Source: an uncultured Verrucomicrobia subdivision 3 bacterium
GTDB lineage: Bacteria; Verrucomicrobiota; Verrucomicrobiae; Limisphaerales; UBA11358
DNA: 29,486 bases
Assembly: GCA_903921455.1 (NCBI GenBank)
Contig: CAIXPZ010000037.1
Location: 1 to 29,486, forward strand
Direction of reading: 5' to 3'
Position numbers and translations under genes: made by a program. The notes beneath the pieces are model-generated. The model saw only the letters and a program-made list of their open reading frames with translations, was not told the origin of the DNA and did not search any database. Each line of letters opens with the position of its first letter. The stretch's first letter is position 1. Shown one piece after another: positions 8,105 to 16,283 of this stretch.

Positions 8105-8775
8105 GTTTGACCGTGTCGCCCGCATCAGACAGCACCGCCGCCAGTCCGCGCCAGGATGAGAAACTTTTTCTCATCATCGTTCTTTCGCTGGCGGCGGCTG
8201 CCGGCATCGGCAGTTGGGTTGCCGCCTCTGCGCTCGCACACCGCGATCATATGCACGGCATCCCGCCCGACAAAGAGCGGCAGCTGGAACAATTTACCTT
8301 GATTGATTCGACCGGACGGACGGTCACGCGCGATGAATTGGCCGGAAAAATTCTCGCTGTCAGCTTCCTGTTCACCAGCTGTTCGCTCACCTGCCCCGAA
8401 GTCACGCGCCGCATGGCCGAAATCCAGCGGCTCACGACCAACCAGACCGACGTGCGGCTGCTCTCGCTCACCGTCGATCCGCGTTCGGACACACCGACGG
8501 CGCTAGCCAAATGGGGCGCCGATTACGGCGCAGATACGAACCGCTGGTATTTGCTCACCGGCCCCAAACCCTCGCTGCATCAGCTCATCGGCAGCAGTTT
8601 TCTCACTACGGAGACCAACAACCCTTTCAATTCCATGCCCGGCAATTTCGCCGGGGCCGAACGCATCGCCGTGGTAGACAAACACGGTCGCGTCCGTATT
8701 TTTTTTGACGGATTACGCCGCGAAACACCCGCCGCCGTCGCGGCAGAAATAGCGCGGTTGCGCCAGGAACCTTAA
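8101..8775 (+). CDS. Sco1/SenC-family protein, membrane-anchored, lacking the usual His ligand
   Basis: A thioredoxin-fold Sco protein with an N-terminal anchor (LFLIIVLSLAAAAGIGSWVA, residues 22-41) and the soluble domain outside. The redox/copper motif is C94-SLT-C98 within FLFTSCSLTCPE, followed by LTVDPRSDTP, the usual Sco core. In copper-delivering Sco proteins a His lies about 11 residues before the GxG-like turn near the C-terminus; here that place reads NFAGAERIAVVDKHG without His. It may therefore act as a thiol-disulfide reductant and not as a copper carrier. TTG at 8101 overlaps the previous stop; TTG 8107 or GTG 8113 are alternative starts. It precedes the CusF-Sco fusion by 4 bp. 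Confidence 0.87.
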   Translation: MSLTVSPASDSTAASPRQDEKLFLIIVLSLAAAAGIGSWVAASALAHRDHMHGIPPDKERQLEQFTLIDSTGRTVTRDELAGKILAVSFLFTSCSLTCPEVTRRMAEIQRLTTNQTDVRLLSLTVDPRSDTPTALAKWGADYGADTNRWYLLTGPKPSLHQLIGSSFLTTETNNPFNSMPGNFAGAERIAVVDKHGRVRIFFDGLRRETPAAVAAEIARLRQEP

Positions 8776-8779
8776 CTTC

Positions 8780-9661
8780 ATGAAACGATTTTTCCCATCG
8801 CTCGTCGCAATATTTGTCGTCGCCGGCTGCAAACCCGAATCGGCAGCGCCCAGCCCGTCCAAGCCGGACCGGCAGATCCACCCGGCGCGAGGCATTGTGC
8901 AGGCAATTCCTCCAGATCAACGCCGCGCGACCATCAAGCACGAGAAAATTCCCGGCTACATGGCCGCCATGACGATGGATCTATCAGTCAAGGACACCAA
9001 CGAACTCAGCGGCATTTCCGCCGGCGACGAGATTACTTTCAATATGATCGTCACGGCGGATGACGACTGGATTGAAAACATCCGGCGCACCGGCCAGAGC
9101 GTCGCCGTCTCGCCCGCGCCCGTCTGGCGCGTGGTGGAATCAGAACTCAAGGTTGGAGACATGCTGCCCGATCACGAATTCACCGGTGAAACCGGGCGCA
9201 TGATTCGCTTTTCAGATTTTCGCGGACGCGCCGTGGCGTTCACATTTTTCTTCACGAGCTGCCCGCTGCCCGAATTCTGCCCGCGCATGAACAGGAATTT
9301 CGCCGAAGCACGGAAAATCCTTGCTGCGGACGCAAACGGCCCGACGAACTGGGAATTTATCTCCATTTCGTTCGATTCCAGCTTTGACACTCCACAGATA
9401 CTTTCCGGGTACGGAAGTTTTTATCGCGGCGAAAGCGCCGACCACTGGCTGTTCGCCGTCGCCTCCACCAACACGCTCGCCAGCCTTGGGCCGAAAGTGG
9501 ACTTGAATTTCTGGCGCGAAAACGGCTCCATCACACACAATCTGCGCACCGTAGTGCTCGATGGCAGCGGCAAAATCTTCAAGCAATTCGATGGCAACGA
9601 TTGGACGCCGGCGCAGTTGGCCGACGCCATCCGCGCGGCGGCAAAAAGCAATTCGCCCTGA
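8780..9661 (+). CDS. Lipoprotein with CusF-like copper domain fused to a Sco domain
   Basis: The 293-residue protein has a lipoprotein signal, MKRFFPSLVAIFVVAGC, with C17 in a good lipobox. Residues about 36-112 resemble CusF/CusF_Ec: GIVQAIPPDQRRATIKH, then IPGYMAAMTMDL, supplying H54, M64 and M66 as copper ligands, while the Trp of CusF is Met61 here. Residues about 125-290 form a Sco1/SenC domain with C161-PLPEF-C167 (a five-residue gap instead of three) and H253 in THNLRTVVLDGSG, the expected third ligand. The fusion would pair a periplasmic Cu(I) acceptor with a delivery/redox domain. It closes the copper cluster begun at 6658. Which enzyme it serves is unknown; no cytochrome oxidase or nitrous oxide reductase gene is visible nearby. 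Confidence 0.88.
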   Translation: MKRFFPSLVAIFVVAGCKPESAAPSPSKPDRQIHPARGIVQAIPPDQRRATIKHEKIPGYMAAMTMDLSVKDTNELSGISAGDEITFNMIVTADDDWIENIRRTGQSVAVSPAPVWRVVESELKVGDMLPDHEFTGETGRMIRFSDFRGRAVAFTFFFTSCPLPEFCPRMNRNFAEARKILAADANGPTNWEFISISFDSSFDTPQILSGYGSFYRGESADHWLFAVASTNTLASLGPKVDLNFWRENGSITHNLRTVVLDGSGKIFKQFDGNDWTPAQLADAIRAAAKSNSP

Positions 9662-9713
9662 GCGACTTCACTTTTGCATTTTCCACTTAACGAAAATTTT
9701 CTACCTTGCCCGC

Positions 9714-10790
9714 GTGCATCGCACCTCACTCAAATCCGCCACGCGCATCGTGGTCAAGCTCGGCACCGGCGTCCTCACCGACAGCCGAAAGCTGATCGAT
9801 CCCGCGCAGCTGGAACAGATCGTCGCGCAGGTTGCCGCCCTGCGGAAGGCGGGCAAGGAAGTCGTGGTCGTCACCAGCGGGGCTGTGGGCGCCGGCATGG
9901 GCGCGCTTGGCTACAAAACCCGCCCCAGCGACCTCGCTGAAAAACAAGCCTGCGCCGCCGTCGGCCAGTCGCGGCTCATGGCGGTTTATGAGAAGCTCTT
10001 TGCCGCGCATGGCCTGGTAGTCGCCCAGGTGCTGCTCACGCACGAAGATTTGGAACACCACGAGCGCCACCTCAACGCCCGCAATACGCTCGTCACGCTG
10101 CTCGACCGGGGCGTCGTGCCCATCATCAATGAAAACGACGCCGTGTCATTCACGGAAATAAAATTCGGCGACAACGACAAACTCTCTGCACTCGTCGCCT
10201 CGCTCTTACCCGCAGATTTGCTGGTGATCCTAACAACGGTGGAAGGCGTCATCGAAAATTTCGGGAAGAAAAACGCCAAAATAATTTCAACCATTGAAAA
10301 AATTGACGCGTCGATTCAAGCCATGGCTGGCGGCACGACGAGCGCAACGGCTGTCGGCGGCATGAAGTCCAAAATCGATGCCGCAAAAATTGCCGTGCGC
10401 TCCGGCATCCCGCTCGTCATCGCATCCGGGAGCAAAAAGACGTCGCTCGCGAGAATACTCGCCGGTGAGAACGAAGGCACCTTGTTCATCGCAAAGCCGA
10501 ACAAGTTGCAAGGCCGCAAGCGCTGGATCGCCTTTTTCCATCATCCGCAAGGCACCCTGTTCGTAGACGAGGGTGCGAAGAAAGCGTTGCGCGAGCTGGG
10601 CAAAAGCCTGCTCCCACCAGGCGTCGCGCGTTGCGAGGGTGAGTTTAATGCGGATGATGTCGTGCGCATCTGCGACCTGGACGGAACGGAGTTCGCTCGT
10701 GGCATCGCCAAGTTTGGGGCCGAGGAAATCCGCGCCAGAAAGCTTGCGCGCGTGGAACTGGTGCATCGCGATGATTTGGTCATCCTATAA
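9714..10790 (+). CDS. proB: Glutamate 5-kinase
   Basis: Phosphorylates glutamate in the first step of proline synthesis. The GTG at 9714 gives 358 residues, near the 367 of E. coli ProB. The amino-acid-kinase domain shows RIVVKLGTGVLTD near the start, VVTSGAVGAGMGALG, and PIINENDAVSF with GDNDKLSALVA, all standard. It ends with AVGGMKSKIDAAKIA and a C-terminal PUA domain (about residues 265-358). The reading frame is open before 9714 but that part overlaps the preceding gene and looks non-coding. No proA lies next to it in the window. Confidence 0.93.
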   Translation: MHRTSLKSATRIVVKLGTGVLTDSRKLIDPAQLEQIVAQVAALRKAGKEVVVVTSGAVGAGMGALGYKTRPSDLAEKQACAAVGQSRLMAVYEKLFAAHGLVVAQVLLTHEDLEHHERHLNARNTLVTLLDRGVVPIINENDAVSFTEIKFGDNDKLSALVASLLPADLLVILTTVEGVIENFGKKNAKIISTIEKIDASIQAMAGGTTSATAVGGMKSKIDAAKIAVRSGIPLVIASGSKKTSLARILAGENEGTLFIAKPNKLQGRKRWIAFFHHPQGTLFVDEGAKKALRELGKSLLPPGVARCEGEFNADDVVRICDLDGTEFARGIAKFGAEEIRARKLARVELVHRDDLVIL

Positions 10791-10857
10791 CCGCACTGGC
10801 AAAGGCTCGGGTGCAATGAAGCATGAACCGCGCATCTAAATACACAGCCCAACCACC

Positions 10858-11529
10858 ATGAAAAAACATCCGGCAATTATTGATTTGCTCAAAGTCATGG
10901 CGAAACTGCGTTCACCCACGGGCTGCCCGTGGGATCGCGAGCAGTCGCACCTGACATTGCGCCGGCATGCGATTGAGGAAGTCTACGAATTGATTGACGC
11001 CATCGAGGCGCGCGACGATATCGAGATGGCCGAGGAACTGGGCGATATACTGTTGCAGGTGGTTTTTCACTGCCAGCTGGCACGGGAACGCGGGGCTTTT
11101 GATTTTGAAAAAGTCACGAGACATCTGGTGGACAAGTTGATCCGCCGCCATCCGCATGTTTTCGGCACGACCAAGGTAAAAAATGTGGACGAGGTGTGGG
11201 CGAATTGGGAAAAAATCAAGAAGGCCGAGAAGCATGGCACCAAACACGCGCGCCATTCCGCGCTGGATGGCGTGCCAAAACACCTGCCGGCTCTCCTGCG
11301 TGCCGAGAAACTGTTAAAAAAGGCGCGCAAAGCAAAACTGGTCGCGGACGGAAGAAAGACAAACCGCGCCCTTTCCAAAACAACGGTAGCGCAGGAGCTT
11401 TTTAAACTGGCCTCCCTGGCGCAGGCGAGTGGCTGGTGTGCGGAAGAATTGTTGGCCGGTGAAGTCAAAAAACAAGAGCGGCTGTTGCGCCGGCGGGAAC
11501 AAGCCACTTTGTCGAAAATCAGGCATTGA
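10858..11529 (+). CDS. mazG: Nucleoside triphosphate pyrophosphohydrolase MazG
   Basis: Hydrolyses nucleoside triphosphates to monophosphates and pyrophosphate, a housecleaning or stringent-response-linked activity. The 223-residue protein has LRSPTGCPWDREQSH (residues 17-31), the metal motif EEVYE (40-44) and EELGD (59-63), and HPHVFG, all typical. Full-length MazG has two tandem MazG domains of about 263 residues; here the N-terminal domain is complete and the second half is shorter and lysine-rich, with only remnants such as LAQASGWCAEELL. The promoter -35 box of rplU overlaps its stop codon. Confidence 0.9.
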   Translation: MKKHPAIIDLLKVMAKLRSPTGCPWDREQSHLTLRRHAIEEVYELIDAIEARDDIEMAEELGDILLQVVFHCQLARERGAFDFEKVTRHLVDKLIRRHPHVFGTTKVKNVDEVWANWEKIKKAEKHGTKHARHSALDGVPKHLPALLRAEKLLKKARKAKLVADGRKTNRALSKTTVAQELFKLASLAQASGWCAEELLAGEVKKQERLLRRREQATLSKIRH

Positions 11530-11555
11530 CAGTTTTAGGAAATCTGGTTTAATTC
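11526..11555 (+). promoter_or_regulatory. Candidate promoter of the rplU-rpmA operon
   Basis: A perfect -35 box TTGACA (11526-11531) overlaps the mazG stop. A weak -10, TTAATT or TAATTC, begins at 11549 or 11550 after 17-18 bp. Start of translation is 25 bp downstream, with GCGGGGAAA as a Shine-Dalgarno-like element. Confidence 0.5.
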
Positions 11556-11579
11556 CCGACCCTTTGCGGGGAAAAATTT

Positions 11580-11891
11580 ATGTATGCCGTTTTAGAAACA
11601 GGTAGCAAACAATATCGCGTCGCTGCGGGCGACAAGCTCGAAATCGAACGCCTGGAAGTCGAGGCGGGCAAACCGGTCACGTTTGATCGCGTGCTGCTCG
11701 TCAACAACGACGGCAAGCTTTCCGTTGGCGCGCCCACAGTCACCGGTGCCACCGTCGTGGCCGATGTCGTGGAACACAAGCGCGGCGAACACAAGCTGAC
11801 TTTCAAGATGAAACGGCGCAAGGGCTATCACAAGACCATCGGCCACCGTCAGGAGCTTACGGTCGTTAAAATCACCGCAATCAACGCTTAA
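11580..11891 (+). CDS. rplU: 50S ribosomal protein L21
   Basis: Ribosomal large-subunit protein binding 23S rRNA. 103 residues is the normal length. It starts MYAVLETGSKQYRVAAGDKL, with the KQYRV motif. It has FDRVLLVNNDG and ends with KMKRRKGYHKTIGHRQ followed by ELTVVKI, the family C-terminal signature. It is followed after 6 bp by rpmA, the usual bacterial operon order. Confidence 0.97.
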   Translation: MYAVLETGSKQYRVAAGDKLEIERLEVEAGKPVTFDRVLLVNNDGKLSVGAPTVTGATVVADVVEHKRGEHKLTFKMKRRKGYHKTIGHRQELTVVKITAINA

Positions 11892-11897
11892 TATTTT

Positions 11898-12158
11898 ATG
11901 GCACATAAAAAAGGTCAAGGCAGCGTAAAAAACGGACGCGATAGCGTCAGTAAACGCCTTGGGGTAAAAGAATTTGGCGGCCAAGTCGTCACTGCTGGCA
12001 GCATCCTCGTGCGCCAGCGCGGCAGCAAGTTCATCGCAGGCAAAAACGTCGGCACCGGTCGGGACTGGACGCTGTTCGCGCTCACCGACGGCAAAGTGCT
12101 GTTCGACAAGGAAAGCCGACGCATCAACATTGTCGCGGCAATCCCGGCGAAGAATTAA
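11898..12158 (+). CDS. rpmA: 50S ribosomal protein L27
   Basis: Ribosomal protein whose N-terminus reaches the peptidyl-transferase centre. The 86 residues begin [20 protein letters not shown] and include [20 protein letters not shown] and [14 protein letters not shown], all canonical. There is no N-terminal leader of the Firmicutes type that needs cleavage. It is the last gene before a strong terminator. Confidence 0.97.
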   Translation: MAHKKGQGSVKNGRDSVSKRLGVKEFGGQVVTAGSILVRQRGSKFIAGKNVGTGRDWTLFALTDGKVLFDKESRRINIVAAIPAKN

Positions 12159-12175
12159 GGCGAGCAATCGTATTC

Positions 12176-12203
12176 AGGCGAGGCCAAACGCCTCGCCTTT
12201 TTT
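12176..12203 (+). terminator. Rho-independent terminator after rpmA
   Basis: A perfect 9-bp GC-rich stem, AGGCGAGGC (12176-12184) with GCCTCGCCT (12190-12198), encloses the loop CAAAC and runs directly into six T residues (12198-12203). It ends the rplU-rpmA transcript. Confidence 0.92.
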
Positions 12204-12277
12204 ATTGTCGTCGTAGGGCTGAATGGGGAATAGTTAAAGCGATTTGAAGACTCAATTTATGACGACGCACCAATTTC

Positions 12278-13474
12278 ATGTTCATTGACGAAATAAAAAT
12301 CTACGCGCAGGCCGGTCACGGCGGCAAGGGCTGTGTGGCGTTCCATCGCGAGGCCTACATCACCAAAGGCGGACCGAGCGGCGGCAACGGCGGGCGCGGG
12401 GGCAGCGTTATTCTTCAGGCCGACCATGACCTGAACAATCTCATCCAGCAGTATTACGTCCCACGCCTGATCGCGCAGGTGGGCGAAGCCGGCATGGGCA
12501 AGGGCATGGACGGCCACGCGGGCAAAGATCTCATTGTCAAAGTTCCGTGCGGCACCCTCGTCTGGCAGCTGTCGGACACCACGCCGCCGATTGAAAAGAA
12601 AATGCGGCGCGATGACGACGAGGAAGACGAAGAAGAAAGTGAAAACATGATGCTCGGCACGAGCACCGGCAAGCGCCCGCTTTTCCGCACTTCGCAGGGG
12701 AAGTCTGCGTTGGAAATTGATTTGAGCAAAGAGGCCGAGGAAGCGGAAGCAACGCCGGATGGCATTGAAAACAAGGGCACCCTCGTCGCCGACCTCACGA
12801 CCCACGGGCAGCAGTTTGTCTTGTGCAAAGGCGGGCGCGGCGGATTGGGTAACCGCAATTTCGCCACCGCACGCCACCAGACGCCGCGATTCGCGCAGCC
12901 GGGTGAACCCGGCACCGAAGGCGAATTTCTGTTGGAACTACGCATCATGGCCGAAATCGGCCTGGTCGGTTATCCCAATGCCGGCAAGTCCACATTACTC
13001 ACTGCGATTTCGCGCGCGCGACCGAAAATTGCGGCGTATCCGTTCACAACACTGACGCCGCAAATTGGCATTCTCGAATACGCCGACTGGAAGCGGCTCA
13101 CAGTCTGCGATGTGCCGGGACTCATCGAAGGTGCTCACAACAACGTCGGCCTGGGTCATGAATTTCTCCGCCACATCGAACGCTGCAAGATTCTTGTGCT
13201 GCTCCTCGACATGGCCGGGACCGATGGACGCAAGCCGTGGGACGATTATAAACAGCTGCTCAAGGAACTGGAACTTTACGACCCGGCGCTGCTCGAAAAA
13301 GACCGGCTGGTGGTCGCCAATAAAATGGACGAGGCTGTCGCCGAGGAAAACCTGAAGCAGTTCAAAAAGAAGATTAAAAAAGTTTCACTGTTGCCCATTT
13401 CCGCCGCGTTTGATCAGGGCCTGGAGAAATTCAAGCAGACAATCCGCGAGGCCGTCGAAGCAGCGGAAGATTAA
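12278..13474 (+). CDS. obg: GTPase Obg with an acidic insertion
   Basis: Ribosome-assembly GTPase acting on the 50S subunit. The 398 residues start with the glycine-rich Obg fold (GGKGCVAFHREAYITKGGPS, then GGNGGRGGSV). The G domain carries G1 GYPNAGKST (231-239), PFTTL, G3 DVPGLIEGA (278-286), G4 NKMD (348-351) and SAA. The Obg fold is interrupted: between VPCGTLVW (to residue 96) and LVADLTTHGQ (from 169) there are about 60 additional residues compared with E. coli ObgE, including a DDDEEDEEESE stretch at 112-122. There is no C-terminal TGS/OCT extension. It follows rpmA, the usual context, but behind a terminator, so it may have its own promoter in 12205-12277, where I see no good match. 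Confidence 0.95.
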   Translation: MFIDEIKIYAQAGHGGKGCVAFHREAYITKGGPSGGNGGRGGSVILQADHDLNNLIQQYYVPRLIAQVGEAGMGKGMDGHAGKDLIVKVPCGTLVWQLSDTTPPIEKKMRRDDDEEDEEESENMMLGTSTGKRPLFRTSQGKSALEIDLSKEAEEAEATPDGIENKGTLVADLTTHGQQFVLCKGGRGGLGNRNFATARHQTPRFAQPGEPGTEGEFLLELRIMAEIGLVGYPNAGKSTLLTAISRARPKIAAYPFTTLTPQIGILEYADWKRLTVCDVPGLIEGAHNNVGLGHEFLRHIERCKILVLLLDMAGTDGRKPWDDYKQLLKELELYDPALLEKDRLVVANKMDEAVAEENLKQFKKKIKKVSLLPISAAFDQGLEKFKQTIREAVEAAED

Positions 13475-13485
13475 TTCTGGTGGCA

Positions 13486-13507
13486 CTGACCTGCCGGTCA
13501 GCTTTTT
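13486..13507 (+). terminator. Rho-independent terminator after obg
   Basis: CTGACC (13486-13491) pairs with GGTCAG (13496-13501) around TGCC, followed by CTTTTT. It is 11 bp past the obg stop. A second, stronger hairpin, GCGGCGC with GCGCCGC around AGGA (13515-13532), follows and precedes a T5 run at 13539-13543 that ends at the rsmD stop. The convergent gap therefore holds two stem-loops. Confidence 0.7.
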
Positions 13508-13541
13508 GATTTGGGCGGCGCAGGAGCGCCGCTCTGACTTT

Positions 13542-14114
13542 TTACGCCACCTCTAAAAAACGCATCACGGTGTCGCCGTGCTTCAGCATTTTAACTTCCG
13601 TCCACGGAGCTACTAGTTCCAGCGTGTCGCGCTTGGTATGGCCGATAACCAGCCTGCCGCCGGGTGAGAGCAGCTTGGGCAGGCTTTTGTCGTCGAGCAG
13701 TTGCTGGGCGAATGACATTGATCGGCGATTGACGTTTTTTTCGCCGTAAGGCGGGTCGGCAAGAATGAGATCAAACTGTTTGCCGCTATCAGCGAGCTGG
13801 TTCATCGCGGGGAAAACATCCTGCGTGCGCGTCTCCAGAATTTCACCGTAGCCCGCCGCTGACGCGTTGCTGCGAATGAATTCCGCGTGGCGATGTGACT
13901 TCTCAATGCACAGCACCGAAGCCGCGCCACGGCTCAAACATTCCAGACTCAGCGCGCCGCTGCCGGCGAACAACTCCAATACGCGCGCGTCCACCACGCG
14001 GGCGCCGAGCGAGTTGAAGACCGCTTGCTTGACAAGGTCTGGAGTAGGGCGGACATCTAGTCCCTTGGGAACTTTCAGAATCCGCCGCGCCGCGTTGCCG
14101 CCGGTGATACGCAT
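13542..14114 (-). CDS. rsmD: 16S rRNA (guanine-N2)-methyltransferase RsmD
   Basis: Methylates G966 (E. coli numbering) of 16S rRNA using SAM. From the ATG at 14114 the protein has 190 residues and begins MRITGGNAARRILKVPKGLD with VRPTPDLVKQAVFNSL, the family N-terminus. An upstream in-frame ATG at 14138 would overlap the preceding gene and adds eight non-conserved residues. SAM motif I is LFAGSGALSLE (48-58), followed by CIEKS, and the catalytic motif IV is DPPYGEKN (120-127). It follows the dienelactone hydrolase gene by 4 bp on the same strand. Confidence 0.93.
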   Translation of the reverse strand: MRITGGNAARRILKVPKGLDVRPTPDLVKQAVFNSLGARVVDARVLELFAGSGALSLECLSRGAASVLCIEKSHRHAEFIRSNASAAGYGEILETRTQDVFPAMNQLADSGKQFDLILADPPYGEKNVNRRSMSFAQQLLDDKSLPKLLSPGGRLVIGHTKRDTLELVAPWTEVKMLKHGDTVMRFLEVA

Positions 14115-14118
14115 GAAA

Positions 14119-14892
14119 TTATTTAAAGATTTCAGCAAAGAACGACTTCATGTCTTGCCATGAACGCTTGTCGGCGCGCTCGTTATATTTCGCACCCGGC
14201 AGACTGCCGTCGGCCATCGGCTGCGTGAAACTATGCACCGCGCCGCCGTATTTGATAAGCCGCCAGTCCACATTGGCGGAGCGCATTTCATCCTCGAACG
14301 CCGCCAAATCCTTTGCCGGCACGAACGGGTCATCGCCGCCGTGGCAGGCGAGCACCTTGCATTTGATGTTTTTACCGTCGGCAGGGGCGGGCGAATCCAG
14401 GCCGCCGTGAAAACTGACAATGCCATTGAGTTCCGCCCCGCTGCGGGCAAGTTCAATCACCGCGGTCCCGCCGAAACAATAGCCAATAGCCGCCACCCGT
14501 TTGGGATCCACCAAATCGCATTTCTTCAATTCATCCAGTCCGACGTTCACGCGCAAGCGGAGTAGCGCGCGATCCGTCTTGTATTTCGTGGCTTCGGTGC
14601 CGGCATCCTTGAGGGACTCCGGACGAATGCCTTTGCCGTAAATATCGGCACAGAATGCGACGTAGCCGAGTTGCGCGAGCATCGCCGCGCGATTCTCCTC
14701 GTAATCAGTCAAACCCATCCATTGATGCACGATGAGGACGCCGGGCCGCTTGCCGGAAAATGAATCATCGTAGGCGAGATAACCTTCGAGCGTCGTGGCG
14801 CCCTGTTTGTATTCAATCGTCTTGGTCACGAGCTTGGCCTGCGCAGAAATCGCGCAAGCTGCGGCGAGAAGTGAAAACAATAATTCTTTCAT
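14119..14892 (-). CDS. Exported dienelactone-hydrolase-family protein
   Basis: Alpha/beta hydrolase of the DLH family, 257 residues, with a signal peptide MKELLFSLLAAACAISAQA (cleavage near 19). The DLH triad is visible: nucleophile C139 in GYCFGG, D187 or D188 in HGGDDPFVP and H220 in GGAVHSFTQP. The oxyanion region is VHQWMGLTDYEENRAAML. DLH enzymes open cyclic lactones or hydrolyse esters, but exported members of this subgroup have no settled substrate. It is upstream of rsmD by 4 bp, probably cotranscribed, without an evident functional link. Confidence 0.88.
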   Translation of the reverse strand: MKELLFSLLAAACAISAQAKLVTKTIEYKQGATTLEGYLAYDDSFSGKRPGVLIVHQWMGLTDYEENRAAMLAQLGYVAFCADIYGKGIRPESLKDAGTEATKYKTDRALLRLRVNVGLDELKKCDLVDPKRVAAIGYCFGGTAVIELARSGAELNGIVSFHGGLDSPAPADGKNIKCKVLACHGGDDPFVPAKDLAAFEDEMRSANVDWRLIKYGGAVHSFTQPMADGSLPGAKYNERADKRSWQDMKSFFAEIFK

Positions 14893-14965
14893 GCCGCCAC
14901 TTTAACTGTTCCGTGGCAAATTGCCAATGACTTGACACCGTTCGCGCGGCGCAGATGCTATTCGC

Positions 14966-15469
14966 GTGCAACCGCTCGAACCACCTGACTCGCACCACCT
15001 CGACGCCGCCATCGGCTGGCTTGGGTTGGGCTGTGCGGACGATGCGCGGGCGGAACTGGATGAGATTTCCACCATCCATCAACTACACCCCGACACTTTG
15101 GAAGTACGCTGGACGCTTTGCGCCCACGGAAAACACTGGTCAGATGCGCTGACGATTGCAGAACTGGAGATAAAAACTGCGCCGGAAGATGCCGGTGGCT
15201 GGCTGCACCGCGCGTATGCGTTACGTCGGGTTAGCAACGGTGGTTTGTCGCAAGCGTGGGACGCGCTGCTACCGGCCGCAGAAAATTTCCCAAAGGAGCC
15301 GGTTATTGCTTATAATCTAGCCTGCTACGCCTGCCAGATGCAGCAACTGGCCGTGGCGCGCACCTGGCTGCATCGTGCCATCGCCACCGGCAAAAAAGAC
15401 GCGATCAAGAAAATGGCGCTGGCGGATGACGACTTAAAATCGCTGTGGCAAGAAATTAAGGATTTTTAG
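14966..15469 (+). CDS. TPR-repeat protein
   Basis: The GTG at 14966 opens a 167-residue, mostly helical protein with tetratricopeptide-like repeats. Examples are AAIGWLGLGCADDARAELDE, WTLCAHGKHWSDALTIAELE and IAYNLACYACQMQQLAVART. No signal peptide or membrane segment is seen, so it is cytoplasmic and probably a protein-interaction scaffold. A TTGACA at 14932 lies upstream, but the matching -10 would place transcription start at the GTG itself, so the true start codon or promoter is uncertain. The next gene begins 1 bp after its stop, which suggests translational coupling with the ABC ATPase. Confidence 0.82.
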   Translation: MQPLEPPDSHHLDAAIGWLGLGCADDARAELDEISTIHQLHPDTLEVRWTLCAHGKHWSDALTIAELEIKTAPEDAGGWLHRAYALRRVSNGGLSQAWDALLPAAENFPKEPVIAYNLACYACQMQQLAVARTWLHRAIATGKKDAIKKMALADDDLKSLWQEIKDF

Positions 15470-15470
15470 G

Positions 15471-16283
15471 ATGAGAAAACCAATTTTATCCGTGGCCGCC
15501 CTGCGCATTGAGCGTGGTGGCACGATGATATTGCACGACGTGAACTGGCGGGTGCAGTCTGGTGAACATTGGGTGATTCTCGGCGCAAATGGTTCCGGCA
15601 AAACTTCACTATTGAGCACACTCAGCGGCTATCTGATGCCAACGAGCGGGGAAGTTTCCGTGCTTGGTGAAGTTTACGGCGAGTCGGACTGGCGCGAACT
15701 ACGCAAAAAAATTGGCCTGGTCAGCTCTTCGGTACGGCAGATGATGGCCGACGACGAACCGGCCTTGGAAACCATCGCGAGCGGCAAATATGCGATGATT
15801 GATTTCTGGGGACGATTGAGTGGTTTTGACAAAGCCAGGGCGCTGCGGCTGCTCCGGCAGGTCGAGTGCGAATATCTCGCCGCCCGTCCGTGGCGGGTGT
15901 TGTCACAAGGTGAACGCCAGCGGGTTTTGATTGGCCGCGCATTGATGGCCAGGCCACGCCTGCTGATTCTCGACGAGCCGTGCGCGGGACTTGATCCCGC
16001 AGCGCGGGAGCATTTCCTACAATTCCTCCAAAGGCTTGGATTGCAGAAAAATGCGCCGACGCTGGTTTTAGTGACACATCATGTCGAGGAAATCGTGCCG
16101 GTCTTCTCGCACGTCCTGGTTTTAAAGCAAGGGACCGTGCTGGCGGCAGCGGGAAAGTCAGCGGCAATGACTGAAGTAAATATGTCGCGCGCTTTTGGGG
16201 TGGAGATGAAGTTGCAAAAGAAATGGGGGCGTTACGCCATGAAAATCAGAACCCAAAAACCGACACGCGGGCGTTTTCTCTAA
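15471..16283 (+). CDS. ABC transporter-type ATPase (single domain)
   Basis: The 270-residue ABC ATPase has Walker A GANGSGKTS (38-46), the signature LSQGERQR (144-151), Walker B LLILDEP (164-170), a D-loop GLD and the switch His in VTHH (201-204). The sequence resembles the ModF/YlmA-like group of stand-alone ATPases. No permease gene is next to it, so the partner membrane protein, if any, is elsewhere, and the protein may not act in transport. The last 25 residues are strongly basic. The 3' end overlaps the convergent gene by 4 bp. Confidence 0.88.
   Translation: MRKPILSVAALRIERGGTMILHDVNWRVQSGEHWVILGANGSGKTSLLSTLSGYLMPTSGEVSVLGEVYGESDWRELRKKIGLVSSSVRQMMADDEPALETIASGKYAMIDFWGRLSGFDKARALRLLRQVECEYLAARPWRVLSQGERQRVLIGRALMARPRLLILDEPCAGLDPAAREHFLQFLQRLGLQKNAPTLVLVTHHVEEIVPVFSHVLVLKQGTVLAAAGKSAAMTEVNMSRAFGVEMKLQKKWGRYAMKIRTQKPTRGRFL

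Noticed and set aside
14932..14961. Promoter TTGACA ... TGCTAT for the TPR gene
   Set aside because: The -35 is perfect, but the -10 would place the transcript start at the GTG at 14966, so it fits only if translation begins later or is leaderless. Left as a note.
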